Shown in pieces: positions 26,200-35,700 of a stretch of 64,000 bases of DNA. The stretch is from Saprospiraceae bacterium. GTDB lineage: Bacteria > Bacteroidota > Bacteroidia > Chitinophagales > Saprospiraceae. A model generated the notes under the pieces. That model was not told the origin of the DNA, made no database searches, and saw nothing but the letters and a program-made list of their open reading frames with translations. Numbering within the stretch: position 1 is the first letter of the stretch; each line of letters begins with the position of its first letter. Location of the stretch: contig JAEUUP010000010.1 of the NCBI GenBank assembly GCA_016787525.1, positions 1 to 64,000 on the forward strand, in the 5' to 3' direction. Position numbers and translations under genes: made by a program.

Positions 26200-27201
26200 A
26201 TGAAATACCCACAACTTTTACTGGCATCATTTCTTATTTTGCTTTCTGCAAACCTATTTGCACAACGCTTTGGCTACCCCTCAGTACACGAACGCCAACT
26301 GATTGGCACAAAATGGCGGTACGCTTACACCTTGCACATCGAGTCGAACACGACCGTTCACCAAGCCGACAAGGACTATCAATACTTCCTGTTTTTCAAA
26401 TATGACTTCACTTTTGAACAATCTTTGCATGGCAAATTGTCAAAAGGTAATTGGAGTTTAAGCGGAGGTACATTGTTTTATCCGTTCCGAAATATTAAGA
26501 AATTTGAAATTGCGGCAATAAATAATAAAGCATTAGTGCTTGAATTTCAACAACCTAACTCAAGTGGCACTTATCAATACCATTTCGTAGCGGTTGATAG
26601 TAAGGATGCGCCTTTCGTCCGACCTGCCAATGAGTTGCCCGAAGTCATTGTCGAAGCAGAACCCAAACAACCCAAACGGCGTTCGTGGTGGGCTATCTTA
26701 AAAGGCGGCGACGATGAGCAGAAAAAAGCTGAAACCAAGCGCAAAGAGCAGACTTATATCAGCGTCGAACTCATCGGTGGCGGCTACTACGGCGGCATTG
26801 ACCCTGTCATCAAAGATTTTACACGCATCACGACTGATGGGCGTTTGATTCACGAGTTTCAGACAGTGAACAACCCTTTGCGTGTGGTCAAAAAGAACAT
26901 CAGCCGCAAAGAATTGGAAGATTTTGCGCAATACATCATGGACAATAAGTTCTTCCAAATGCAGCGTATGTACGATTGCAACAGTCCTGCATGTGAAAAA
27001 CGCAAAGTGATGAAGCCAACGCCGATTCCGCTGCGCTTGACGGTGACTTATGGTGACAAAAAACGCATGGTGACGATTGCCATTTGGGGCGATGATAACT
27101 ACAAAATGAAATATGTGGACTATCCGCCAGCTCTCGACAATATCATCGAGGCGATTCAACGCATGACGCACCGTATAGATGACAAATTGACGCGGTCTTG
27201 A
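26200..27201 (+). CDS. Exported hypothetical protein (333 aa)
   Basis: ATG 26200 gives a clean signal peptide (MKYPQLLLASF to LFAQ); the TTG 54 bp earlier is rejected. The first half (about 25-150) looks like a lipocalin-style beta domain (KWRYAYTLHI, SKGNWSLSGGTLFYPF). The second half (about 185-330) resembles DUF6438-like domains: GGYYGGIDPVIKDFTRIT, DGRLIHEF, ISRKELEDFAQYIMDNKFF. It is probably periplasmic or surface. A 10-mer copy at 26277 encodes PSV right after the signal peptidase site. A terminator with a motif copy in its loop follows. Confidence 0.72.
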   Translation: MKYPQLLLASFLILLSANLFAQRFGYPSVHERQLIGTKWRYAYTLHIESNTTVHQADKDYQYFLFFKYDFTFEQSLHGKLSKGNWSLSGGTLFYPFRNIKKFEIAAINNKALVLEFQQPNSSGTYQYHFVAVDSKDAPFVRPANELPEVIVEAEPKQPKRRSWWAILKGGDDEQKKAETKRKEQTYISVELIGGGYYGGIDPVIKDFTRITTDGRLIHEFQTVNNPLRVVKKNISRKELEDFAQYIMDNKFFQMQRMYDCNSPACEKRKVMKPTPIPLRLTVTYGDKKRMVTIAIWGDDNYKMKYVDYPPALDNIIEAIQRMTHRIDDKLTRS

Positions 27202-27223
27202 CAAGCGTTTATAAAAAACTATC

Positions 27224-27264
27224 AAAAGGCGTTGAGATACTGAGGGGGTGTCTCAACGCCTTTT
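27224..27264 (+). terminator. Terminator with the 11-mer in its loop
   Basis: Arms 27224-27237 and 27251-27264 pair over 14 bp (AAAAGGCGTTGAGA). The 13-nt loop is almost entirely the motif (ATACTGAGGGG at 27237-27247). A T-run follows. Same design as the terminator at 1878-1914. Confidence 0.88.
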
Positions 27265-27430
27265 TCATAGGTCAGAATAAACTTGTTCAGTTCATTATAA
27301 AAATCTAAATTTGCCAATCGTATCTCTTAAACCATTTTTATGATATTTTTTTTTGAGAAAATTTAAACAAATTTGGTGTTCTGAGTATTTACCAATTTAA
27401 AAATTAAACAATTCTACTTTGACCAAATAA

Positions 27431-27658
27431 ATGACAACGATAGTGAACAATTTGAAAGATTTATTGGAACGTTCTGCCTTTGGCGTTTGCTCTTACTTAG
27501 GCGAAAAAATGAATATAGCCTCATCACGTGTTCGGCTCTATTTCATCTATATTTCTTTTCTGACGGTCGGTTCGCCTGTCATTTTTTACTTCATTCTGGC
27601 TTTTTGGGTCAATGTTCGGCGTTATATCAAGCGTCACCGCGATGCTTTGTTTGGTTAG
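27431..27658 (+). CDS. PspC domain protein
   Basis: 75 aa. Residues about 10-60 match PspC: FGVCSYLGEKMNIASSRVRLYFIY, then a transmembrane helix (LTVGSPVIFYFILAFWV) and a basic tail (RRYIKRHRD). PspC proteins are small inner-membrane proteins of the phage-shock envelope-stress response; here no pspA is nearby, as usual for stand-alone Bacteroidota copies. The gene's 3' end contains the promoter of the hydrolase. Confidence 0.87.
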   Translation: MTTIVNNLKDLLERSAFGVCSYLGEKMNIASSRVRLYFIYISFLTVGSPVIFYFILAFWVNVRRYIKRHRDALFG

Positions 27659-27681
27659 CTGCTTGTATAGCCGTAACTTTG
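27650..27681 (+). promoter_or_regulatory. Promoter TTTG-N20-TAACTTTG of the hydrolase gene
   Basis: TTTG at 27650-27653 and TAACTTTG at 27674-27681 with a 20-nt spacer. Only 4 nt separate the -7 box from the ATG at 27686, so the mRNA would be leaderless or start within a few bases of the ATG. Confidence 0.55.
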
Positions 27682-27685
27682 CCCC

Positions 27686-28636
27686 ATGAATACCACATCA
27701 CCCGCAGCAACGAGAATCGAGTATCTCGAATCCAATCATTTTGATGGCAAAACAGAACATGCGCCCAAAATAAAGCCTTGGCAATTGCGCGTAGCACAAT
27801 TTCTGTTTAGCACTTTTGGAAGCGTATCCCCTCAGTATATGGCGCGATTGGCTTATAAAATCTTTGCCACACCACGCCACCGCGCCAAACACCGTCAACC
27901 CGATGACTTGATTCGAGCTGCAAAAGTGATTGATTTGCCATTCGACGGGCATATTGTCAAGCTGTATGAATGGGAGAAAGAGCCTGATGCACCCATCATT
28001 TTGCTCGCGCATGGTTGGGAATCGCGCGGTACAGCTTTGCGTATGTTCGTCAAGCCTTTGCTCAATAAGGGTTTCAAAGTCGTTGCTTTCGATGCTTTGG
28101 CGCATGGTGATTCGGATGGCAGCACCAATAATCTGCTGACCAATGCACGCACAATCGCAGCTATTCATGCCCATTATGGCAATATTTATGGCGCGATTGG
28201 TCATTCTTTCGGCTGTTCAAGTTTGGTTTATGCACAGCAATTTGTGAATAATGCGATTGATTTTCAACGACTTGTATTTTTGGCTGTGCCGCACCGTACC
28301 AAACGTATCATGGACGGCTTTCTGGCATACATGAATGCGCCAAATGCTGTCAAAAAAGCTTTTTTTCACTACATCGAAAGCCTGACAAAACAGCCTATTG
28401 AGACTTCAGATACAGCCTTGGCATACCCTTCAGTAAAAGTCGGTCAATTGCTCTTAATCCATGACCAAGACGATGATGTGACTTCTATTGATGCCGCCGA
28501 GCGTGTTGTTGAGCATTGGGACAATGCTCTTTTGTTGGTTACAAAAGGCTATGGACATTTTAGAATTGCCAAAAATCCTGATGTTATTCGCAGGATTGTT
28601 GATTTTTTGGAAATGACAAAGAATGAAGACTTTTAA
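27686..28636 (+). CDS. Alpha/beta hydrolase
   Basis: 316 aa without signal peptide. HGWESRG (about residue 110) is the oxyanion region, GHSFG (about 172) the nucleophile elbow with Ser, followed by LLIHDQDDDV (Asp) and YGHFRI (His), completing the triad. The closest type is the YheT/BEM46-like or serine aminopeptidase group; substrate unknown. Motif copy at 27828 (read as SPQYMARL) in the N-terminal cap region, near-copy at 28425 (PSV). A long hairpin follows the gene. Confidence 0.88.
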   Translation: MNTTSPAATRIEYLESNHFDGKTEHAPKIKPWQLRVAQFLFSTFGSVSPQYMARLAYKIFATPRHRAKHRQPDDLIRAAKVIDLPFDGHIVKLYEWEKEPDAPIILLAHGWESRGTALRMFVKPLLNKGFKVVAFDALAHGDSDGSTNNLLTNARTIAAIHAHYGNIYGAIGHSFGCSSLVYAQQFVNNAIDFQRLVFLAVPHRTKRIMDGFLAYMNAPNAVKKAFFHYIESLTKQPIETSDTALAYPSVKVGQLLLIHDQDDDVTSIDAAERVVEHWDNALLLVTKGYGHFRIAKNPDVIRRIVDFLEMTKNEDF

Positions 28637-28654
28637 ATGATTGATTCGGCAAAG

Positions 28655-28687
28655 ACGTTAGGCAAACTTCCAAAGTTTGCCTAACGT
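28655..28687 (+). terminator. Long hairpin after the hydrolase gene
   Basis: Arms 28655-28669 and 28673-28687 are perfectly complementary (15 bp, ACGTTAGGCAAACTT); a C/T-rich run follows. A possible TTG start at 28677 lies in this hairpin and is rejected. Confidence 0.7.
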
Positions 28688-28718
28688 GACCCTCTTTTTC
28701 ACTTTTTACTCAATATTG

Positions 28719-29642
28719 ATGCTTGATAGATTAAAAATAGCCGCTCGTTTTCTCAAATTCTATTGGCGAGCAAAAACAAAATACCGCGTTCATTCGCCCT
28801 TCGTTTTCCAATTTGTGGAAGCGGTTTTGGAGGATGACCGTACATTCTATGTTTTTCGTGAAGCAGAAATACTGAGGGGGGAGTTGTTGAATTCTAACGA
28901 TTCGATTGAGGTAGAGGATTTTGGCGCAGGCTCGCATGTGAGTGGCTTGAAAAAGGTGCGCAAAGTGCGCGAAATAGCGGCTTCGGCGTTGTCACCTGCA
29001 TTTCAATGTGCTTGGTTGTTTCGGTTAGTTCAGTTCTCTAAGCCTTTGTCTATCATTGAGTTAGGGACATCTTTGGGCGTTTCGACGCTGTATCTTACTG
29101 AGGGGTCGCCTCGACAAGCTCAAGTATTGACTTTGGAAGGTTCTAAAACAATCGCAGATTTGGCACGCCGCAATTTCGATTGGTATTACGATACTTTTTT
29201 GAAAATAGGTTTAAAAAGAAACAATCCCGACATTTTGGATTTTTCAAGTTATGAGAAAAATATAAAAACGGATTTTGAAAAAAATAAAATTCAAATCCTT
29301 GTTGGCACATTTGACCAAACCTTGCAAAAAGCCCTGAATCAAGTCAAAAAACTGGATTTTGCCTTCATTGATGGCAACCACCGCCGTGAGCCAACGCTCG
29401 CTTATTTCAATCAATGTCTCGCATATGCTCACGAAGGAACGGTTTTGGTTTTTGACGACATTCACTGGTCGGAAGATATGGAATCGGCTTGGGCAACCAT
29501 CCAATCGCACCCCTCAGTACGTTTGACGATTGACTTATTTTGGTGTGGCATCGTGTTTTTTAGGCATGAAAACAAAGAAAAAGAGCATTTTTCGCTGATA
29601 AAAGCAGAATGGAAGCCTTTTTCGTGGGGCTTTTGGGCATAA
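28719..29642 (+). CDS. Class I SAM-dependent methyltransferase
   Basis: 307 aa from ATG 28719. The Rossmann core starts near residue 105: SIIELGTSLGVSTLYL is motif I (SAM binding), VLTLEGSKTIADLARRNF motif II, LDFAFIDGNHRREPTLAYF the following acidic strand and VLVFDDIHWSEDM the late motif. This is the layout of the O-methyltransferase-3 type. Bacteroidota proteins of this type are common and uncharacterised. Three motif copies: 28869 (EILRG), 29096 (LTEGSPRQ, between motif I and II) and 29510 (HPSV). Confidence 0.86.
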   Translation: MLDRLKIAARFLKFYWRAKTKYRVHSPFVFQFVEAVLEDDRTFYVFREAEILRGELLNSNDSIEVEDFGAGSHVSGLKKVRKVREIAASALSPAFQCAWLFRLVQFSKPLSIIELGTSLGVSTLYLTEGSPRQAQVLTLEGSKTIADLARRNFDWYYDTFLKIGLKRNNPDILDFSSYEKNIKTDFEKNKIQILVGTFDQTLQKALNQVKKLDFAFIDGNHRREPTLAYFNQCLAYAHEGTVLVFDDIHWSEDMESAWATIQSHPSVRLTIDLFWCGIVFFRHENKEKEHFSLIKAEWKPFSWGFWA

Positions 29643-29741
29643 CATTTTTTTAACAATGCGCTTTTATGAAGTATAGAAATATCTCTTTATTTTTGGCAAT
29701 CTATTCAAAACCTTTGCCTTCATGCTATAACTTATCCGAAA

Positions 29742-30458
29742 ATGAAAAGAAATGTACTCTTCCTTCTGACTCTTGCTTATTTGGGCGTGTTTTTTAACGG
29801 TTGTATGCCCCCTCGAACAGCTATTTTGACACCTCAAATTCCCGAAAAATATTTAGACAAAGATGGTTTTGCGATGCAAAAAAGCGACAGTATTGATGTT
29901 ACTTTTGGCTACCTATTCAGTACACAAGACTACTTGGTTTTTGAGGTTTCTGTTAAAAACAACAGCACCGATTCGGCATACGTTGATGCGAGCCAATTCA
30001 CATACTATGCAGCTTCTGCAAAAGACACAAGCCACCAGATTCGCTACTTCAAAGCCCACAGTATTGACCAAATCACGGAAAAACTCAAGGAACGCGTGCG
30101 TGAAAGAAATGTAAAAACGGCAATATTGGTTTTGGCAACTGTAGCAGCCGTAGCAGCGGTTGAGTCTAAGAGTCAAAAAAATAGGTCTCCACGTTATCGC
30201 GATTATTCGTGGTCAATCCGAACAGGCGTAGATTTATCGTTCAACTATTTCGATGCTGTTATGTTTAGTCAGTTGACGAAAAAGGAAGCCAGAAAGGGTT
30301 TGGAAAAAAGTGTGATGTTGCCTAAGAAAATTGGAGCAGGCGAAACACATATCGGAGCAGTCTATTTTCCTCGTTTTGATGCGGCTAAGGAGCTCACTTT
30401 TAACTTTTATACTGAGGGGAGGGATTTTGTCACAATATTCAAACAAAAACTTCAGTAG
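29742..30458 (+). CDS. Hypothetical lipoprotein (238 aa)
   Basis: Signal with lipobox FFNGC and then MPPRTAI. The N-terminal half reads like an immunoglobulin-like beta domain (DYLVFEVSVKNNSTDSAYVDASQFTYY). A helix with a hydrophobic stretch (AILVLATVAAVAAVE, about residues 127-142) separates a second beta region ending FYTEGRDFVTIFK. No family recognised. The TEG near the C-terminus is the exact motif at 30409-30419. Confidence 0.72.
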   Translation: MKRNVLFLLTLAYLGVFFNGCMPPRTAILTPQIPEKYLDKDGFAMQKSDSIDVTFGYLFSTQDYLVFEVSVKNNSTDSAYVDASQFTYYAASAKDTSHQIRYFKAHSIDQITEKLKERVRERNVKTAILVLATVAAVAAVESKSQKNRSPRYRDYSWSIRTGVDLSFNYFDAVMFSQLTKKEARKGLEKSVMLPKKIGAGETHIGAVYFPRFDAAKELTFNFYTEGRDFVTIFKQKLQ

Positions 30459-30490
30459 TGTGCTAAAAATCAAGCTCTTTGTACGACATT

Positions 30491-30520
30491 TTTGGGTTTA
30501 CTAAAAAACATCTACCTTTG
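30491..30520 (+). promoter_or_regulatory. Promoter TTTG-N18-TACCTTTG of the proline dehydrogenase gene
   Basis: TTTG at 30491-30494 and TACCTTTG at 30513-30520, 18-nt spacer. The transcript would then start just before the long-form repeat at 30537-30570, placing that hairpin element in the 5' leader. Confidence 0.6.
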
Positions 30521-30536
30521 TCGCCAGAAACAATTC

Positions 30537-30570
30537 CCCCTTCTCCGCGAGGAGTCCTATCAGCCAGTAT
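30537..30570 (+). repeat. Long-form palindromic element, copy d (5' leader)
   Basis: CCCCT, about 23 nt (TCTCCGCGAGGAGTCCTATCAGC), then CAGTAT. The hairpin CTCC-GCGA-GGAG is intact. It lies between promoter and start codon of the proline dehydrogenase gene, ending 26 bp before the ATG. Confidence 0.75.
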
Positions 30571-30595
30571 CATATCTGAAACTTAACCAAATAGA

Positions 30596-31780
30596 ATGGA
30601 AATCAAAAAAAACGAGATTAATTTTGCGAATACACAAATCGCTTTTTCCCACAAAACAGATGCAGAACTCAAAAAAATGGCGTGGCTTTTTCGGATGATG
30701 AATAAGCCAACTCTGGTCAATATCGGTACAACTTTGGCGATGAAATCTATTGAATGGGGCTTGCCTTTTGCCGAAACATTGACTAAAAAAACCATTTATG
30801 AGCAGTTTTGTGGTGGTACAACCCTTCTCGATGCCTCACCTGCCATCGAAAATCTGGCGCGATACAATTCAAAAACCATTCTCGACTATGGTGTAGAAGC
30901 CAAAGAAAGCGAAGAAGATTTCAATCGCACGATGGTTGAAAATCTGAATACGATTGATTTTGCCTCGCGTTCGGCACATATTCCGTTCATCAGTGTCAAA
31001 ATCACAGGCATTGCGCGATTCGATTTGTTGGCTCGGATTCAGCAAAATGCACCGTTGACGCATGACGAGCAGAATGAATATTTCACAGCATCGAAACGAC
31101 TTGACGCTATTTGTCATGCAGGACGTGAAAAAGGTGTGAATGTGTTGATTGATGCTGAAGAGTCGTGGATTCAAGACACGATTGACCGCATGGCGAATAT
31201 GATGATGGCGCGTTACAACCGCGATAAAGCGGTGGTTTTCAACACTTTCCAGATGTATCGTCACGATCGTTTGGCATTTTTGAAAGAGTCGCATGAGTTG
31301 GCACAAGAGAAAAGCTATGTATTGGGCGCAAAACTTGTGCGCGGTGCATACATGGAAAAAGAGCGCAAAAGAGCTGCTGAGATGGGTTATCCGACACCTA
31401 TCAATCCCGATAAAGTAGCGACTGACAAAATGTACAACGATGCTTTGGTGTATAGTATCCAAAACCATGAGCAGATTGCCGTGATGAACGCGACCCACAA
31501 TGCACAAAGTTCGATGCTCTTAGCGGATTTGATGGAAGAAATGGGCATCGCACGCGATCATCCTCATTTTTGGTTTTGCCAATTGTATGGTATGAGCGAT
31601 AATATTTCTTTCAACTTAGCAGCAGCTGGCTACAATGTTGCAAAATACATGGTCTATGGCATGGTCAGAGATGTTGTCCCTTATCTGGCACGTCGAGCGC
31701 AGGAAAATACATCGGTCACAGGTGATGTAAGTAGAGAGCTGGCTTTGATTGAAAAGGAAGTCAAACGGCGAGGACTTTGA
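30596..31780 (+). CDS. Proline dehydrogenase
   Basis: 394 aa. FAD-dependent oxidation of L-proline to pyrroline-5-carboxylate, feeding electrons to quinone; a peripheral membrane or cytosolic enzyme. The stand-alone PRODH TIM-barrel, not fused to P5C dehydrogenase. KLVRGAYMEKERKRA (about residue 245) and the late YGMSDNISFNLAAAGYNVAKYMVYG with PYLARRAQEN are family signature blocks for FAD and substrate. No P5C dehydrogenase gene is in the window. No motif copy occurs inside this gene, although a long-form element sits in its leader. Confidence 0.94.
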   Translation: MEIKKNEINFANTQIAFSHKTDAELKKMAWLFRMMNKPTLVNIGTTLAMKSIEWGLPFAETLTKKTIYEQFCGGTTLLDASPAIENLARYNSKTILDYGVEAKESEEDFNRTMVENLNTIDFASRSAHIPFISVKITGIARFDLLARIQQNAPLTHDEQNEYFTASKRLDAICHAGREKGVNVLIDAEESWIQDTIDRMANMMMARYNRDKAVVFNTFQMYRHDRLAFLKESHELAQEKSYVLGAKLVRGAYMEKERKRAAEMGYPTPINPDKVATDKMYNDALVYSIQNHEQIAVMNATHNAQSSMLLADLMEEMGIARDHPHFWFCQLYGMSDNISFNLAAAGYNVAKYMVYGMVRDVVPYLARRAQENTSVTGDVSRELALIEKEVKRRGL

Positions 31781-31983
31781 TTGGTTATTAGTCATTAGTT
31801 GATTGGTCATTAGCGAAAAATCAACTAATGACCGATGACAATTCAAGCAATAACTAATTAATCAATGAATGACAAATAACTGACTGTCATTGGTTTAGAA
31901 TTAAAAAAAATAAAAATAAAAGGTAAAAACAAAAAATATACTGAGGGGGCATGATTTTTGGTGGAAAGAAGAACTGAACAAAT

Positions 31984-32019
31984 AAAAAGGAGTTGTGAAT
32001 CAAACCACTACTCCTTTTT
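31984..32019 (+). terminator. Hairpin terminator in the 31.8-32.2 kb gap
   Basis: Arms 31984-31993 (AAAAAGGAGT) and 32010-32019 (ACTCCTTTTT), then a T-run. The 414-bp gap 31781-32194 also holds a smaller stem-loop (31805-31813/31825-31833) and a motif copy at 31938; I see no gene there. Confidence 0.65.
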
Positions 32020-32194
32020 TTGTTTGTCAAAAAAAGGGCAATTCCAAATAAAATGTTAATGATGGCGTTTTGAAATATAAATGTAATCCTTAAAGCATCT
32101 AAATTTTGTAAAAACACCTAAATTTGTCAATACTTGATAATAATTTTCCAAATACCGACATCTCTTCATGAATATTTTGACAAAACTACTGGCA

Positions 32195-32629
32195 ATGAAA
32201 AAAACTATATTTTCTATTCTCGTTTTTTTGCCACTCTTTTCGTTTGCACAACAAAATTCCCCCGTCACCAAAACGATTGACTCTCGCTTGTACGATGCCT
32301 ATGGCAAAACGTATGTTGACGCAGTGGCACAGACTGACGCATTCTTGATAAAGCGGTGGACGTATTACCTCGACCATGCTTTTTATGTGACAGACGAACT
32401 CGTGAGCAAAGATGGTAAACCTTTGGACTACCCCTCAGTATCTGTACCCGATTTGGCGCATATTAATATTTTGATTTTGGAAGGTGAGCAAAATTTGAAA
32501 CGCGATTATTACGTTGAAACGATTTATCAAATCAAAGGGACGAATAAGTTTTTGGTTTATCACTCGGGGCAGAATTTTATTGAGAAATTAAATGAGCATC
32601 TAAATGAAGAAAAAAAGGCTGATAAGTAA
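32195..32629 (+). CDS. Small exported hypothetical protein
   Basis: 144 aa from ATG 32195, which starts right at the signal peptide (MKKTIFSILVFLPLFSFAQQ); an ATG 27 bp earlier adds a second hydrophobic patch and is less likely. The mature part has no known domain: RTYDAYG-like N-terminus, RWTYYLDHAFYVTDE, LEGEQNLKRDYYVETIYQI, charged tail. The motif at 32431 encodes PSV in DYPSVSVPDL. It lies 122 bp upstream of the adhesin but functional linkage is unproven. Confidence 0.7.
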   Translation: MKKTIFSILVFLPLFSFAQQNSPVTKTIDSRLYDAYGKTYVDAVAQTDAFLIKRWTYYLDHAFYVTDELVSKDGKPLDYPSVSVPDLAHINILILEGEQNLKRDYYVETIYQIKGTNKFLVYHSGQNFIEKLNEHLNEEKKADK

Positions 32630-32751
32630 CAAGTTTTATGTGATATACATCTGTTAAATCAAATCGCAATCAAAATTTACAGTCACATTACAACAATCAA
32701 AACCATTTAAAAAAACAAATAAGAGAGAACCAATCTTTTATATATAGCATA

Positions 32752-35700
32752 ATGAAAAATATAGCTACAACGTTTATCTGGGCCTTTAGCCTATTTTTTG
32801 TCTCAAAAACCGTAATAGGGCAAACCACTATCACAATGCGCAATGGGTCAGTTAGCACAGGGACTTGTGGTGCAGTTTTCTATGATTCAGGTGGTAATGC
32901 GGGGGCGTATAGCAATAATCAAGATTTGACCTTCACTATTTGTTCAGACGACCCAATGAATAATCATATTGCTTTGGGTTTCAATGATATAGATATTGCT
33001 GCTGGCGACGAACTCTGTTTTTTTGACGGTTCTGACACCAATGCCCCTTCATTAGGTTGTGCAAGCGATTTTGCCAATAACCCAAACTTAGTTGTTGAGA
33101 CAAGTGCAAGAAATGGTACTGGGTGTATGACAATTCGTTTTAGGTCAAATTCCTCTGGCACAGGACGTGGCTGGTTCGCAAATGTTGTGTGTATCCCTTC
33201 TTGTCAGACGTTTACGACCAAAATTGTGTCTTCTCGTCCTGCCATTGTACCCGTTGATACAGGTTGGATTGATGCTTGTCCGAATACAACTTCTATCAAT
33301 TTCAAAGCATCAGGCTCTTATCCATTGAACAATGTTGCCTACCGCCAATCCGATAGCTTGTCAAAATTTGAATGGAATTTTGACGACGGTACACCTGTGG
33401 CTTATGGACCCGATGTGAATCATATTTTCACAAAATCAGGTGGTTATGTCGTCAAATTGACGGTGATTGACACACATGGTTGTAAAAATATCAATTATAT
33501 CAAACAGCGTGTCCGTATTGCACCTCGCCCAACGTTTAATTTGGGCTCAATCGTCAGTCAAATTTGTGCAGGACAAGAAGTTAGACTGAGGGGTACGACA
33601 GCGCAGATTGACCCTAACTATAACGTCTCAACTAAAACAAATGAAGATAGTTTTAGGATTGGTCAAGTGCGTTCGGAGAAGTTATTTATCCCCGATAATC
33701 AACGCGACCAATATAAATCGAGTGTTTATTTTACCGATTTCAACCCTGGGCAAACTCTACAAAATGCCGCCGACCTGAAGCGAATATTTGTGAACATGGA
33801 ACACTCTTGGGCGCGTGATTTGGAGATTAAAATTGTATGCCCGAGCCAACAGTCGGCTATTTTGCACAAATATGCAGGCCAAACGGGTAATGAAATCCGC
33901 ATTGGCTTACCGCGTTCTAATCGTTATACGCCGGGTAGTGATGGTACTGGGACACAACAAAATGACCCCGCCTTCAATCCAGCAGGAACAGGTTTGGAGT
34001 ATGGTTGGACGAGTTTAGCAACACGCACTTGGCGTTCTTTCACCAGTGGTGCTATTAGCTTAGCTCCTGGTGATTATGCGCCCGAAGACCCTTTTACACG
34101 TTTGGTCGGTTGTCCGTTGAATGGTGAGTGGTCGCTCTATATCAAAGACCAGTGGACGGGGGACAATGGTTGGATTTTTTATTGGGGTATTGATTTTGAG
34201 AAACGACTTTATCCTAAAATTGAGACATTTAAGCCTCAAATTGTGAGCCACACATGGTTGATGAACCCGACTGTTACCTCTTACAATATGGACTCCATCG
34301 TTGCACGACCACGCAATGCGGGTATTGCAAGTTATACTTATCAAGTAAAAGATAATTTCAACTGTGTTTGGGATACAGCGGTGAATGTCAATATTTTGCC
34401 ACCAACCAATGCACAATGTGCTGTCTGCGATTTGAATTTTCCAGAATTAAAAGATACTTCGTTTTGTGTTGCAGAACCTTTAGGCACTGTTTTGAATAAA
34501 ACTTCGCTCAATCGGGTGAACAATTCCGTTACTTTTGATGCTTTTCCAAATGTGCAAATTGACGGAAATACCGCAACTCTATTCAATCCTCATTCTTCTA
34601 CTATTTTAGTGCGCAATATCTTTATGCAAACTCTTACAGACCCTCTGACTCAGTTGGACTCTGTGTGTATTGATGTCAATTCGAGTGTTGCAGATGATTA
34701 TGTGGTGCAACTGAAAGCACCGTCAGGACAAACTATTTTGATGAAACCCGATCGAGTAGGGGGGGTACAAAAAAATATTCGCGCACTGTGTTTCTCACCA
34801 ACGGCAACAAGAGCCATCGAATCTGCAGCTTCGCCTTTGACAGGCGATTATCAACCCGCAGGAGGTGTCACAACATGGAACACACTGAGGGGGGCAACGG
34901 TGAACGGTAATTGGCAGCTTCTATCCTCGGTCATTCGAGGAGGTCATACAGATACTTTGACGCATTGGTCTATCACTTTCAAAAGCGGCAATGCCTTGAA
35001 ATACAGTTGGGCACCAGCGACAGGTCTGTCTTGCTCAAACTGTGCCACTCCAACCGCTCGACCTACAAATACCACTCAATACATTGTTACAGTTGTGGAT
35101 AGTTTGAATTGTACGCATCGCGATACTGTTCGCGTAACGGTCATTGATAGTTTGGCAGCCCCCAGTTTATCAGTAGGCAATCTCAACTTCTCATGGATTC
35201 AATTTGTCTGGGGAGCTGTGAATGGTGCAACAGGGTATGAAGTGAGTGTGGATAGTGGTAGAACTTGGGTGACACCCAATGGTAATTTACAACACACTGT
35301 AACAGGCTTGCGTACTATGCAAACAGTGACATTGATGGTACGTGCTTTGGGTGGCACTTGCGGTGCAAGAATTGCACGATTGTCAGAAACTTCAATGGAC
35401 TGTATTGCAACCATTGGGCGAGGTGCCAATCGTCGTCTTTTAGTGGACTCAATCCTTTGCTATGGTGGAACAAGCCCTTTTGTTAATTTTGCTTTTGCGA
35501 ATGGTGTTCAGCCTTTGACCTATAAAATTGATACGTTCAGTCAATTACTTGACCCCGTTTTTAGAAATAAAATAAAAGCAGGAAGGCATACAGCTATTGT
35601 GATTGATGGCGAAGGATGTCAAGATACGCTTATCTTTTACTTGGGTCAACCCGACCCCCTCAGTATCCAGAAGACTGTGGACTCTGTCAAATGTAATAAT

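Noticed and set aside
28677-28718. TTG-start extension of the methyltransferase.
   Set aside because: The TTG lies in a terminator-like hairpin; ATG 28719 starts the conserved part.
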